Notes under the pieces: generated by a model
Databases searched by the model: none
What the model was told of the DNA's origin: nothing
Seen by the model: the letters and a program-made list of their open reading frames with translations, nothing else
Translations under genes and position numbers: made by a program
Part shown: one piece after another, positions 1 to 12,573 of the stretch
Layout: each line of letters starts with the position of its first letter
Numbering within the stretch: position 1 is the first letter of the stretch
Source: Tipula vernalis
Lineage: Eukaryota; Arthropoda; Insecta; Diptera; Tipulidae
Direction of reading: 5' to 3'
DNA length: 64,000 bases
Assembly (NCBI GenBank): GCA_958295665.1
Contig: OY282560.1
Coordinates: 99,797,930 to 99,861,929, forward strand

Positions 1-250
1 GTCGCCATATAAGAAATAATCTTATCTTACAGGCCACACCTCCATATCCATTATCACGATTTAAATCTAAACGATAACATATAAAATTCAGATTATAAAA
101 GCGATTATCCTCACACAACCAGGTTTCAATGATAAGCGCAATATCAATTGAGTGATATGCAAGCAGAAACTCGACTCTGACGTTGGCTGCATTAAAAACA
201 TACCTGAGCGCATCCAAATCGACCGCCATTTTGGATAGATGTAGCTTAGA
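1..250 (-). mobile_element. Non-LTR retrotransposon endonuclease fragment
   Basis: Read on the minus strand, this stretch encodes part of an apurinic-type endonuclease domain of a non-LTR (LINE-like) retrotransposon. The clearest block is IDIALIIETWLCEDNR, close to the family pattern D-I-A-L-I-x-E-T-W, followed by a Tyr-Arg-Leu-Asp stretch and a Gly-Tyr-Gly-Gly-Val block as in the fold that nicks target DNA. The reading changes frame near position 180, so it is a relic. It continues past the left edge of the window. No reverse transcriptase part is visible here. The clade (Jockey, R1 or I) cannot be fixed from so short a piece. Confidence 0.6.
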
Positions 251-344
251 CATTTCAATAATTTACAAGGTGTCATTTTGTTTGTACCAATTTTAAGAGA
301 TAGATGCCGATAAGCAACATTTACGCCATTGAATTCTATTCAGA

Positions 345-1500
345 TTCCAAATGAAAAAAAAAAAATGCTGTTTAATGATGAAACGGATGAAAATCCGTGT
401 TAAACTCAAAAAGAGCTTGCAGAACCATTAGGAGTTAGGAAGGAAGGAAAATGGGTTCCTTATACAGTACAGAAGAAAACAAAAACCGAAGAGTTGACTT
501 CTGCATGAGTTTACTTTCTTACAAAATATACAATTTTTGGCACAAAATCATTATGGGTGATGAAAAGTGAATTTTGTACGACAATCCAAAATGCAGAAAA
601 GGCATGGGTTGATCCAGGCCAGGAGTGATAATCTGGAGGAAGAAAGACGAATTACAGCGACTCACAATTCAATTCAACTCACTCACAATTCAATTCAATT
701 ATTCACATAAATATTCATCACTCGTTCATCGCCACAATTTGCGCATTCATATTCACACTCATTTACATGAACGCACCTTGTTATTTCCACGCATTCACAG
801 GAACGCACCTTGTTCAACCACCAACGCAACACACTTCATTCCTTAAAAATATACGGCTGTCAAAATCTTGCGCGCAGTAAAAATACATCTCGTTTTTGCA
901 ACTGGTGAAAAATACACATCGTTTAAAATTCGTTCAACAAATTAAAATAAAGAAGAAACCAAATCTTTTTAGTGAAAGTGATCATCGCCATTTTTTTGAT
1001 TAAAAATATACAACATAAAAACGCGCATTTTTCGCTGATTAATCACACATAAAATAAGTACTCAATTATATCAAGTGGTGGTGAATTTCCATTAAATACA
1101 TTGTGTACAAAATTATCTGAATATTGTAATACAACCGGTGCATACGTAAAAAATTGTGCAGCCGTCAGGGCATAAAAACTGTTCGTGTTGTTATTTTGTT
1201 TATCAAACATTTCTCGGCTTGTACCACGTCGATTTCTCGGTGCCGAATTATTACAGTGGTAAAATACCACAAACTCATCTTCTCCTTACGATCGGAAGTT
1301 ATACAGCATGCAGCGTATTCTCCAGACTTCGCTACATCTGATTACCACTTATTCAAATCGATGTCATCATATTTGAAAGACTAGCGACCAAAAAAAACAC
1401 CAAGTTTCTATCGTGAAGCCATTCATCATCTACCCGATAAATGGCAAAAAATCATAGATAGTAATGGGGAATATTTAACTAAATTATTGGTAAGTTTGGT
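345..1500 (+). mobile_element. mariner transposase relic, middle part replaced
   Basis: Two pieces of one mariner (DD34D) transposase can be read on the plus strand. The left piece (about 355-635) holds a helix-turn-helix-region block (TQKELAEPLGV), then KWVPY, then MGDEK followed by a stop where Trp is expected, then LYDNPK and WVDPGQ. The right piece (about 1265-1500) holds HAAYSPDFATSDYHLF, carrying the third catalytic Asp of the family, and the C-terminal LPDKWQKIIDSNGEY. About 100 residues of the catalytic core are missing between them, and about 600 bp of unrelated sequence (about 640-1260) stands there. Stops and frame changes show it is dead. No terminal inverted repeats were identified. 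Confidence 0.7.
640..1260. other. Foreign sequence between two mariner halves
   Basis: This stretch separates the two mariner pieces. Its left end has a short duplicated motif, ACTCACAATTCAATTCAA, followed by CA-rich repeats of the CATTCACA type up to about 840. The rest is AT-rich. A minus-strand open stretch at 1043-1270 has no family I recognise. Confidence 0.4.
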
Positions 1501-1518
1501 TGCAATGTTAAATCCAAA

Positions 1519-1833
1519 TTGGTTGAAATTAAAGACGAGGCAATAGGTGACACAGAGATCAAGGTATCCTTTGATGAAGTCTCATTATTCTCGTGTATTT
1601 CTGTAGACACAACTCGAGATCTGATAAGAGAATGGCTGGACAATTCAATTTTATCAAATAACTCCGTTGATGTAGTATTTGATGACATAAAAACTTGTAC
1701 AGATCAGAACTATTGGGATTTGTTGACACGGGTTGTGTTCAAATGTCTGTCTGAATTACATCGAATAGACCAAAAATTAATTAAAAAAAATTTACAAAGT
1801 GTTGTACTTACAGGAATATTCAATGTAAAATAA
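1519..1833 (+). mobile_element. Penelope-like reverse transcriptase fragment
   Basis: An open stretch of about 100 codons resembles the early reverse transcriptase motifs of Penelope-like elements. The best block is VSFDEVSLFSCISVD, which fits the family pattern V-S-F-D-V-V-S-L-F-T-x-x-P-V-D and includes the first catalytic Asp. About 45 residues later IKTCTDQNYW fits the pattern before the family's L-P-M-G-S motif. That G-S motif, the Y-x-D-D motif and the GIY-YIG nuclease are absent, so it is a truncated fragment. It directly follows the mariner C-terminus. A Penelope-like C-terminal region appears again near 19.2 kb. Confidence 0.55.
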
Positions 1834-4427
1834 AACCTCAACTGTCGTCATATTTTGACGGATTTCAGGAGAAATTCCATCTGTACTGTAGAAGCGGGTA
1901 CATTTCTTAAAAACCAAAGTAGGTTGCTACCGTTTATGTTTTTGGACGTCTAAAATAACGTTTGACGTTAACACGTCATCTCGGACCCCTTTAAATCATA
2001 ATCCGCCGCTGCTGGTCACATCATAACTTTTAATTCTAAGCAATTTAGTTTTGGGTTAATTTCAAATGTGATAGGTAAAAACAAGTTTTCTTATCACCTT
2101 TACAAAAAAAACTTTATTTTACTTATCGCGTCTTGCACTCTTCAAGTTCCTTCAAGTCATAATAATAATAAATCAATTATTTTATGCGCGTAAAAATAGA
2201 AAAAAAAAATTAACAAACATTTTTTCTAATATTTAGTTCAAAGTAGTTAATTTATAGACCAATAAATCTATCATTTACTCGTATACAATTTTAAAGGCAG
2301 GTTCTCTCTATACACTTGAAATTTGTCTTGTATACTGTACAAAGACTTATAGTCGTCACTAGATCTCAAATGATTATATTCACTTTTTAATTTCTAATAT
2401 TATTAATTTTTTATTTTTTTAGGTCACGACTAAATAAATTTATTTTATTATTATTTTGTTTTATTTTTTATTAATTTAGAAAACAAAAAAAAAAAAAAAA
2501 ACTTTTTGCTTATTAAAATCCTCTATCGTGGTTTTATACTAATCGATCACCCCCCCATTTATAAATATTTATAAAACATTTATTACGTTCATAACAGGTT
2601 AGCTGCCATTTATATATATGCATTACAATACAGCCTCGATGCGGTTATCACCGCACATAATCTCACCCAAAGTGATTTAGATGATCTCACTATTGGGCTC
2701 GCGAACAATCAAGATTCTACCTTATTAAAAACATAACCTTAGATAGCAGAAAAACGTTTTAGCCTATCTAGTATATACATACGTTTTTGTTCACTGATAA
2801 CAAATAAAAACTCTAAATTATATTTTAAATGCGCATTGTGACATATTTGACAGCTCAATTCTCAATTTGACATAAACCAACAAAAAAAAAACCCCGTCTA
2901 TATCTTCCTAATCAATTTCAATTAACAATCAATTGAAATTAATATATACATACAACAAAATCCAATCACCGCACGTAATCAAAATGTATGTACACGACAC
3001 ACACGTTGTAGACTTTTTTTTTTTTTTTTGTTTGTAATTTACAATGGGGCTATTATATAGATTAGATGAGAGGTCGCGCAACGACAGTAAAAATTGGTTA
3101 TAAATTTATTTGGAATCGCGATTTTAATGAACCGCGTCTCGTTTTTGATTTAAACAATTTGATTAAAAAAAAAAAAAAAAGTTTTCTGTAAATAGTCTCT
3201 GTATTTTGAAAACAGTTAAACAGTTACAAAAAAGGGGTCAAACTATAGGGCGTGCAAAAAATTCAAATTAATTGATTGATAACGAAGATTTAATCGAAGT
3301 TACAAAAAAAAAAACTCAATATTTGCGTTGGTAAACCAATATTTGTTCTTTAATGACTAAAGCTTCATTATCAGCCAAGACTATATACGGATCACTTTAT
3401 TTTATTTTTAGCTTACTTTCGCCATATGTATGTATATATTCATGGAAAGATAAAATATTTGTAGGTCATCAAACACGTTATAACTTGATTATGCAGGTGA
3501 ATAACATAGCTACCAGACAATTTTGTGAATATCGGGGTAACCGTCCAAAACTGTGGGCGAAAGATGATCTACTGTGGTTTCATAAGAAAACAAGTAATTA
3601 GTTGATCAAATCAATTGGCCTAACTTAATTAAACAAATAAACAAACAAATATTATTTATTTTCTTAAACAAAACAATAAAATTTTTTATTTTTAATTTAT
3701 AAATTTCATAAACAAATAAACAAAATGATAGACGAGTTAAAAACTTTCATTAAGACTAAATTGATATTTAGTTTAAGTCCAAGGACCGGTTTCGAGGAGT
3801 TGCTTCCCACTCCGCTATTTCATTTTGTACTCCCCTGTTCTAATAAGTGCACAATATTTTAACTTATCGGCTTTTGCTTGCAATAATTGTAATATTCTGG
3901 GGGATAGCTGGTTTTTTCATAAAGGATTTTTTCAAAGCTATTTTATGGTTTCTGTCATTCTAGGCCAAAAATCCATAAAACGGTTTTTTTCCAGTATTAT
4001 GTCAGTCTTTTTAACGGAAGTTACTTCCACTTCAAAAAACTTTTTTTCTGAAGATTTGTTGGTAAAACTTATAAAAAGATCAAGGCACTCTGTATGGGGC
4101 ACCAGAGAAACTCAAACATGACAGAGATTATATAATTTTAACAAAAAACTTTTATGTGCTTTGGCTAAATATTTAGATTAGGAACTCCTGAATACAAAAA
4201 TTTACGCTGCAAGTCAAATTATGCGATCATTTAGCCTTACCGCACGGAAGTGATATATGTATGTTTGAATTTACAATTTTCTCAAATCCTTCCTTAAGCT
4301 TAGACCAGGACCACTATATAAAACTTAACCTACAGACTATGTAGAAAGCTGTAAAGTCTAGATTTATGCAGTGTGATATCAGAAATTATATTCATCCAAT
4401 ACGTCTTAACATTAATATTCTCAAATT
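1834..4427. other. No gene recognised; AT-rich sequence
   Basis: This stretch has long A or T runs (for example near 2488, 3018 and 3168) and no coding stretch with family motifs. Short open frames at 3353-3601 and 3825-4121 show no recognisable domain and are probably chance. Confidence 0.5.
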
Positions 4428-4803
4428 TTTTTTTAATTTATATGATTTTAATATGTTCCGAAGATTGTAAGAGAATTCAATCCAGTTTCGAACTGATGAG
4501 CTTATGATTATGAAAAAATCAATTTTCTCATCAGGACGCGGCGACTGGACTGATTATACCACAATTTACATTCTATGTGAGAGCTGTGTGAATGTCGTGA
4601 AGAAAAAAAAAAATTGTAAAAGAATTTATCTGTATTAGTATGATTCGCTAGTACATAATGTAAATTGTGGTATGATCAGTCCAGTCGCCGTGGCCTGATG
4701 AGAAGATTGATTTTGTCATAATCATAAGCTCATCAGTTCGAAACTGGATTGAATTCTCTTAAAATCTTCGGAACATATTAAAATCATATAAATTAAAAAT
4801 TAA
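4428..4803. mobile_element. Foldback (MITE-like) element, arms about 150 bp
   Basis: The arms at about 4428-4585 and 4655-4803 are inverted copies of each other. Shared blocks include GATTTTAATATGTTCCGAAG, CCAGTTTCGAACTGATGAGC and TACCACAATTTACAT. The spacer is about 70 bp and has no coding capacity. This is the shape of a foldback or hairpin-type MITE. The flanks are AT-rich and no target duplication could be fixed. Confidence 0.75.
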
Positions 4804-6995
4804 ATAAATATAATTCTGTCTATTAGTCGGTTTCTTTGAATGATTGTTCGTAAATACTAATATATTTTTACGGGTTCATAAAAAAACATTTAAAATGGTC
4901 TAATCACCGGTAGCGTATTAGAAACTACATGAATTAATTAACATTCAAAAAAATTAAAAAAGTATTCTCAAACCCTTTGTTTACATTTGAATAAAATCCA
5001 AACTGCCCTGCATCTTTCTTGTCGGGCAAGGTTAAATGCTGACAGCAGAAATTGTCATTCAGTTTTATTTTGATATTGTCCTGATCTCTCTGGATATATA
5101 TGTATGTTCTGGGTTTTCAAATTTCTGTGGGCACCCAGGAAAATGTCTCACATTGTCCAGTAAAATGTATTATACTGTCCTGTTTTTTAGGTAATATTCA
5201 TTATTGGCAATGTAAAATTTCGGGAGGAAAATTTATCATCTCCAAAATAAAATTTTACTGTTATACATCGACAATGAGTTCCATCCGGAGCCGGAGGCGG
5301 AAAAAATTGTCTAGGTTGGCTGTGTATGGAAAACCAAAATTGGCAAATCTAATTTTTGATTTATGGTATCGATCATAATACCATTAGCATGAGTAGTGTT
5401 CCAAAATATTTTTTGCAGTGAGATTTAGTCTGAATTAGCTAAGCAAATACAAATAAATTTGGCGAATATCATTTTTGATTTAAAATTTCAACCCAAAAAT
5501 ATACTGAATTAGAGCCATGGTTTAATTAAGAAATAAGAGCCCAGATGATATTTCCGAAGTAATTTTTCAGTTATACACAATTTCCATTAAAATCCATCCA
5601 CAAACGTGCCACCTAGTTCCATTTGAATTTGGTTGTCTATGTAGAATAAGATTTTCTGATAAATGGCATCAACCACAATATCATTTGTGGTGTTCCGCAA
5701 TACTTCTTGAATTTGGCTCTTATTTTATTTATCAAATCCGACCCGATTTTCAGAGCGTGAATAATTCGGTTTCATACTAGGAACTACTGATAGAAACGGT
5801 TTGATATGAAAATAAAATTCAAATTTTTCTCATTCTCGTGTCATTTTAGTATCTTTCAATATTTGTTGAATTCTGGCCATGTTTTATTTAAAAAAAACTC
5901 TATCCTTGTCCGAAATCGAACTGGTCTGATTATGTACAAATTCCATTAAAATTTATTATCTGACTTAACCAATATATGTATTTGATGAACATTGAATTAG
6001 TTCCAGCATCTCCAAATTATGAATCAAGTTAGTGGGGTTTAAAACTTTTCTAGAAGAGATTTGACCACGTGCATGTTTTGTGACCAGTCGTCGCCACCAA
6101 ACCAATTTTATATAGCAATTTTTTTTAAATCAATTGCATAACATATTTCGAGACTTAATAACGGTTGTTTTTTTAAGGCGATTTTTTCAGACTTCGTCAC
6201 GGTTTAGTCACTTTTGACCTGGTCACCGTAGGTACCTACTGTGGTATCGTCTGACATTTCTTTAAATTACACTAAAACATGTTCCAATTTTCAATAATTA
6301 GCTTTGTGAAAATGACGAACATGTTCGCATATATTTGACATGTCTGAACTAGCATATCATAGTGATTGAAAAGATTCTTTTTCAAGAAAATTTTTCAACA
6401 TATTTCGAGTTCTCAAAACTCGTAACTCGTAATATGAGAGATATATGATCATCGATTTTTACCGATTATTTAATTTATACTTAATTATTTAGTAAGTTTA
6501 GATCAATCATTAAGCAAATTGTCAGCTTATACGTACACTTCAAACCCAAAGAAACTTGTAAATAATTGTAATTCATCCACATTTCAATTTCAAGCGCTAG
6601 TAGTACCTCTGCCTGTCGACTAGGTGTCTCTTATATTTTGAGTTTAACTTCCCGAGCTTCGCAAACTTATAATCCATAAAACGAAAATCGTGTAACCCTT
6701 ATATAATCGGCCCCCCAGGCGTCTCGATTTCCGGATTTGTTTGATTTTACAGTTTTTTATCTTACTGATTTTGAAGGTTTTTGATCTTTTTAGAGTATGT
6801 ACAATATCCGAGGATTTTAAACATTATTCGAGATTTTACAGATTTTACAAGCGAAAAATGTCGTGAAGTGCTTTTTAACGTCGTCTGCTTGGGAAAATCG
6901 CTCTCTGCTAACGAGTGTTGTAAAGGTCCAAATAAGTGATAATCGCTTATCAGGGGTATATAATGGATGAATAAGCCTTTCCCAGCTAAACTCTA
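4804..6995. other. No gene recognised
   Basis: Unique-looking AT-rich sequence. A loosely repeated style around 5400-6000 (stretches like AATTTTTGATTT followed by a CAACC or CATC context) may be an old repeat. No coding stretch with recognisable motifs was found. Confidence 0.4.
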
Positions 6996-6999
6996 CAAT

Positions 7000-7320
7000 T
7001 ATTTATAGAGTTCGTCGCAGATTGCTGTAATAGCTCGGCCATTTTTCACAAGTTCCCAAAGAACAACGCCTTGCATACACCACCATACACAAATCATCAT
7101 ATTTTTTGACGACAATGTGGCAGTGGTGTTAATTTTGGTGCTTGAAGAAGCTCAAGGTACTGTTTAGAACTAATTCTTTTGCCCAACGATATCCACTGTT
7201 TGTCGCATGTGAGAATTGTATCCAAAAATGGCTGTTTTTGTTTCGTTCCAACAGTTGTTTCGCCATATCGACAAGTTTCTTTTTCTGCGAAATTGTAAAA
7301 TCCTTAGACTATTTTTGATT
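7000..7320 (-). mobile_element. mariner transposase relic
   Basis: On the minus strand a broken mariner transposase can be read. From the N-terminal side it shows QLLERNKNSHFW, a degraded catalytic CDEKW-like block, ISSKQYLELLQAPK, and then MICVWWCMQGVVLWELVKNG. The last matches the family pattern around V-W-W-x-x-x-G-V-V-x-x-E-L-L. Several frame changes are needed, so it is inactive. It abuts a Tc1-type relic on the opposite strand, suggesting insertion of one element beside or into the other. Confidence 0.65.
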
Positions 7321-7740
7321 GGGAACGCTTTTTGTTCTAAAACGCGTTAAAGATTATCCAATAGTCTTTCGACGACCAAATGAACGCTACGTCCACTGGA
7401 ACATTTGTGAAATGACGTTATTCGATTGCGGCACAGTAATGGGATGGAGTAGCTTATCATTGACGGCTTCCACAGAGTACTTGCGGTTCTGTAAACAGTT
7501 CGCAGTACATAGTAAATATCTTAGCACAGTAAGAGGGATCATACAAGACCCTCTTACTTCTGACGGGACCATCCCGCAGCCCGGACCTTAACTCTGTCGA
7601 GCATTTATGGGACATACTTTAAAGACAATTAAGAGCCATTCAATCCCCATTCACTCCTTGCAGAATTAAGTCAACATCTGGTACAAAAAGCAAATGGATC
7701 AAGGTCAGGCTTATCAATTTTAACTGACAAATGTTAGTCG
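7320..7740 (+). mobile_element. Tc1-like transposase C-terminal relic
   Basis: The plus strand carries the C-terminal half of a Tc1-family transposase. RRPNERY near 7373 fits the block that precedes the second catalytic Asp region. SPDLNSVEHLWDIL near 7577, followed by a stop and RQLRA, fits the family pattern S-P-D-L-N-P-I-E-H-L-W that carries the last catalytic residue. The two blocks are in different frames and the region between is degraded. The N-terminal half is absent. Confidence 0.65.
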
Positions 7741-8149
7741 GGTTTTAAATATCTAATTCGATACCATTCTTTCAGTCGACTGGGATTGGAAAATGTACGC
7801 TAAACCCATAGAGACAACTTTCGTTTCTAATGGCATATTGTTCCATAGCCAGCCATGGACTACTTGCCCATTCTTAATTTTCCGCAAAATTAGCGATTAT
7901 GGTTATTGGATTGCAATTGGAGCTGTAGCTCAAAGATCAGTTTTCATTACGTGACAGCCTCTCCATTTCCGAATATGTATTACTAATGAAGCATGGAGAT
8001 ACATCGCTTATAACAAGCGAAATCGTTTTGAATTAACCAGACCTGGCCCCTTCTAGCCGAAGCTGATTTTTTTCTGTTTGATATTTACTAGCCGAACTCG
8101 ATTCGATGCGATGAAATTTTTTTTTTTTTAATCTTTCTTTTCAAATATA

Positions 8150-8576
8150 TCGAAAAATCAATAAATTCTCGCCATCCCATAATTTTGAAAACCTTCAATA
8201 GTCTTAGAATTATAGAAACGTTTAACAACCTTAGAATTGTAGAACAATTTGGAATCTGGATCTAGAATAATCCCGAAAATCTTAAATAATGTCGATAACC
8301 GCAAATCTTGGTTAATCAAAAATTTTCAAATAATTTCCAAGGACAAGAAACTCAAATATACTGAAATAATATAAAAAATGTCGGATTAACGTCGAATTCT
8401 CGAAAGATCTCAAATAGACTCAGTAATTTTAAAAATCTAGGAAATTGCCGAAAATCTCTGAATAATCGTAGAATTGACAGAATTGTAAAACTATCTGGAA
8501 TAATTCGTAATATCGTGCCTATATGGCAAATCACATGCAAATCTATTTAGACAAATTTACTACCCTGTTAAATTTA
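8150..8576. repeat. Dispersed degenerate minisatellite (AATCTCGAATAAT type)
   Basis: This stretch is built from loosely repeated units such as TTGAAAATCTCGAATAATC. The same style recurs at about 9190-9790, 10200-10290, 23790-24520 and 29870-30950. It makes spurious open frames on both strands. No ordered period was established by eye. Confidence 0.5.
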
Positions 8577-9184
8577 GCCGAAAGTTTCCAGCAGAAAGTT
8601 AGAAGTCGATAATGCAGATTATGTTATTAACATTTCAGCCGAAAATAAAAATTTTTGTGGTTACTCGTGGAAAATCAGAAGAATTCAAGAAATTGGAATA
8701 AAATCAGCCTATACCATATGTAAGATGAATCGTTTTTATGTGATTTATCAAAAGCTGTCGCTAAATATCAATTCAAGTTTCCCGTGGGAAATCTGGGAAA
8801 ATTCGATTTTCCAAAAGTCATTAGAGCGTTTTTATAAAATCAGCCTGTAGAGTGTTATGTCTGGAGATGTCTGTCATCTCAGGCTGACTTTATACAAATT
8901 TTCTAATGATTTTTCAAAAATCGAATTTTTCCAGATTTTCTATGGGAAATTTTTAGAGGCTGATTTTATATCAATTTTAAATATTTCTTTTTGGTTTCGT
9001 GCATTTTCCACGAGGAACTGACATGCAGGTTTTGCCGCTTAAGCATATTTACAAAGCTTTCAATGCTATCCATGGGAATTTTCGCCTAAACGCTACCGAC
9101 TGATTACGACTAAATTTTGTATTTTGGGTTGAGATAACATAGACTGTATTACCGACTTTTTACTTTCGGCTGGCAACTTTCGGC
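8577..9184. mobile_element. MITE with terminal inverted repeats of about 55 bp
   Basis: The left end (GCCGAAAGTTTCCAGC at 8577) and the reverse complement of the right end (GCCGAAAGTTGCCAGC, ending 9184) match and stay similar for about 55 bp. Inside is a second inverted repeat (about 8779-8847 against 8880-8950) with arms around GAAAATTCGATTTT and TCAGCCTG. There is no coding capacity. The element splits the surrounding minisatellite, so it looks like an insertion. Confidence 0.65.
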
Positions 9185-9790
9185 AAACTTTATGAATTTA
9201 CTAGAAAATCTCAAAAATCTTGAATATTGTCAATAATCTCGAGTAGCTTGAAAACCAATCGACTCGAATAGCATAGCACATCCTCAAATTTATCTAGCTA
9301 AGTAAGATAATCAAAAAAAATGTGTGATCAAGAAATTCGAGTAGGGCGCGGTAATCTCGAATAATCGTAATAATTTGAAAAATGTAAAATATCTTGAAGG
9401 TGTGGGTTCAAACCATAAGTAAACTCTATACTCCGTGCACATTTGAAAATAAATGATGGAAGAGATTTGAAGGTAATGATCTTATCGATATTGTACGTAA
9501 ATTTAGCATCGAATAATCCCGAAAATCTTGAAAATTTTTAATAATCTCGAGTAATTTCGGTATCAATCAACTCGAAGGCTACGGAAATCTACAAAATTAG
9601 CTACGTTAATCAAAAACTTGCAAATAATTTCGAATTTTGAGAATGTTAATCCCATATGTAAAATTTGAATAAGATCAAGAAATTCGAATAGGATGCAATA
9701 ATCTTGAAAATTTAGAATAATCACAGAATTCTATGCGCATCGTTAGCTATGTAACATCATCAAAAAATTTCAAATAATTTCGAATTTTCT
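9185..9790. repeat. Dispersed degenerate minisatellite (same family as 8150)
   Basis: This is the right-hand continuation of the AATCTCGAATAAT-type repeat interrupted by the MITE at 8577-9184. Units such as GATCAAGAAATTCGA and ATAATCTCGAGTAAT recur here. Confidence 0.45.
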
Positions 9791-11822
9791 GATTCATCTC
9801 TCATTATCTCAAGGGGATCCGTTTATAACATGTTTCGGTATACTACGGCATAAAAAAATACCGGCAAAGCATTAAAAAAAAATGGCGGTTATTTTTCCAG
9901 CAAAATATTTTCGTTTTAATTTTTTTTTTTGTATTTAGGAAACACTATTCCGAACAAAATTAACCAACCATTTATATGACGCATACGAATAAGAATCCGA
10001 CAACAGGCACAAATAGGCGAATTTGAAATATGACGGCATATTATGAAATTCGATAAATGCATCAATATTCACAGAATTTTCCTTCACTTAATACAATAAA
10101 ATCGGAAAATATGCCGTAGTGTATATGCCGTAGTGTATGCCATACTGAACTGCGCCCTATTGAAACGTTCAAAATTTCATATTCCGTAATAAAATATGCC
10201 AAAATGGCCTCGAAAATTCTTCCCTCTCGAATAGTTCCAAAATTCTCTATTTTCAAAAATCAAGAAATTACTAAAAATCTTAAAAACGTAACCCGGTGGC
10301 AGGTGAATGTATTTGATCTGATTTACATTTAAATTTATTTAGCTCAAAGATGGATGGTTCAATTAGTGTAATGTATATGTATCAGTGATCTCACTGTATT
10401 TTAGTTTTGTCAAGTGGGCACTCTGAAAAAGAAAAAGCAATTATACATATCTGAATAGCATAATCAAAACACGAGTTTTATTTAAACTATTAAAAAGTCT
10501 ATTTGCGTGTATAAATATGCAAATGCAATGCATATATCTCACAATTAGGCAACAACACATTTTTAGTTCGGCACAAGAATGCCATAACATCGATCATCAA
10601 TAGCGCATAATATTCCGTGGTTGGGGCACTATAGTTTGGGATATTTGGTGCACAATTTTATCGTTGTAGATTAAAACTTCAAAATAAAAAAATTCAAAAT
10701 ATTTTTTCAGAGAAAACGTCCAATTGACGTGAAAGTCAAAGCCTCTGTGATTTGAGAATGAGCAAATGTGGATGGATTACAAATCGGTAGAAAACTCGGT
10801 TAATATTCGTAAATGTTATACTGTGATCGCCTGACTCAGTCAATATACATACAATCATGTAATAATATGAACCAATTAACCTTTTCAATGTTTTTTTCAA
10901 TATATAGTTCGCCGATTTGTGAAGGCAATAAAATCAAATTACCGAGCTGTGTAAACAAATCATAAAACAATAGAAGTACATGTGTCCATTTCTCTGTGCA
11001 AATAAAACAAAAAGCAATATGGGAATGTAAAACACTAAGTACACGATTTTCAACAAGTATATAACAGATATTGTTGTTAATCAATCTATATACTCGTACA
11101 AACCTTTCAATTCGCTGTTCAATTATGCGATATGAAAAAAAAAAACAAAAAAAACTTTCAAAAATTTAAAACTATTACACCCCAATTAATCATTTCAGGT
11201 GACCGGTTTTTGGTTTGTAACAATTTTTTTATTGGGAGAGAGCGCGAAAATGAAATTTTGATTATTCTATAAACCTACGAAAAAATTAATCCCAAGGCCA
11301 AAGGTAATGTATAATATACAGTGAGGCATAGTAAAGCGCACAACTTTGCACAATCATAAATTCGATTAACAGCAAAAATAATGCTCCCCGCCTGTAATTA
11401 TTGGAACGTATATAATAAAATTGTAAACCGATAGAAATTCTTTCTATCTAATCTTTTTACAATGGCCATCTAAATGTGTACCAATCAAAATGTTCAATTG
11501 CGGATGTTATAAAAATTCTAAGTTTAGGTTTATCTAATGTTAAGTATGATAAGCAATTTGAATCATCATTATTCGCATATAAGAAATGCGAAAATTCTCT
11601 TTAGGCGCGCAATTTTATTCCAAGGTGATAATCAATTATGATTTTTCTTAAACTTGTACGACATAAATGTGTAAAGGTGAGATATTTTATAGTATTGTGT
11701 ATACGCGATCGTAAATCCTTGTATCAGATTATTAGATTACAGAATATTAGATGGATAATGTCATGACCGAACTATAGATGTCACACACATAAATATTATT
11801 ACAAATAAAATTTTAGACTTAC
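9791..11822. other. No gene recognised; expected Mitf intron
   Basis: This lies directly 3' (minus sense) of a good splice donor of Mitf at 11822 and should be intron. I searched by eye for the next Mitf exons (acidic activation domain, bHLH basic region with E-R-R-R-R) and did not find them. Confidence 0.45.
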
Positions 11823-12158
11823 CTCGGACGTACTCGTTCCAACCGAACTTAAACCGGGTGACATTGCTGATTCGGGACTAGCATTTATACCGCCTGCATA
11901 TAAATTATTGAAATAGGGTGGAATATATGGCAAATTTTTATTACTTCCACCACTATTACCAATACTATTTGTACTCGCTACACTTTGATTTGTTGATGTT
12001 TGTGAGGCGAGAGTTTTTGGTTGTTGCTGCTGCTGCTGTTGTTGTTGCTGTTGTTGTTGTTGTGAATGGTTTCCGATGAATTGTGCTAAAACAGTTGGAT
12101 GTTGATTCATATTCATACCCAAAGATGGTGAATCATCCATTGAATGATTACCATTTGA
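11823..12158 (-). CDS. Mitf: Mitf internal exon (poly-Gln, SNGNHS to GTSTSE)
   Basis: A minus-strand exon of 336 nt, 112 codons in phase 0. It follows an acceptor (TTTTAG, ending at 12159) and ends at a consensus donor GAG|GTAAGT (GT at 11822-11821). It encodes a flexible region: a start like SNGNHSMDDSPSLGMNMN, then a run of about 14 Gln, then Ser, Thr and Asn-rich sequence, and finally a Ser-Pro-rich stretch ending GTSTSE. In MiT/TFE proteins this position lies between the conserved N-terminal region and the acidic activation domain before the bHLH. It joins the preceding exon in frame. The product would be a DNA-binding regulator of lysosomal genes. The downstream DNA-binding exons are not in view. 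Confidence 0.8.
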
Positions 12159-12225
12159 CTAAAACGATATATATACGTATAAATAAAAATTCGGATGGCG
12201 TAAAAACAAATAAAAGTATACGTAC

Positions 12226-12513
12226 GTAGTCATAATTTGATTTTCCATTAGACATCCCATTCTGTGTATGATGATTATTTGATCCATCTCCTCCATTATT
12301 ACCGCCACCTCCACCACCACCACCACCACCGCCGCCTCCAGTATCAGAATTTTGTCGCGATAGGGACAAAGACGATGATTCGGCTGAAGCTCCAAGTCCA
12401 AGTGTATCACCCCATTGTGAATTTTGAAATGATTCGCTCAAATATTGGCGCACTTGCGTTTTTTGCTTTTGTATTACATGGTAACGCGTTGGATTTTCTA
12501 ATACGGTGCGAAC
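12226..12513 (-). CDS. Mitf: Mitf exon with conserved LENPTRYH block
   Basis: A minus-strand exon of 288 nt in phase 0, from an acceptor (TTTTTAG, before 12513) to the donor TAC|GTACGT (GT at 12225-12224). It opens with VRTVLENPTRYHVIQKQK and QVRQYLSESF, the most characteristic MiT/TFE sequence outside the bHLH and equivalent to the vertebrate L-K-V-Q-(T/S)-x-L-E-N-P-T-x-Y-H block. A run of about 13 Gly and an Asn/Gly-rich tail follow. Joining to the exon ending in PPQVLQ recreates the family sequence exactly across the splice junction, which is the strongest identification in the window. A second donor (GTATAC, 4 nt downstream) would break the frame. Confidence 0.92.
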
Positions 12514-12573
12514 CTAAAAATCAAAATAAAATGGATGTAATTGAAATATGGATACAATCATGCATATATTTAC

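Noticed and set aside
4480..4500. CTGATGAG near CGAAAC-like sequence as a hammerhead ribozyme in the foldback element
   Set aside because: The two core parts are on opposite strands, so they cannot form one ribozyme core.
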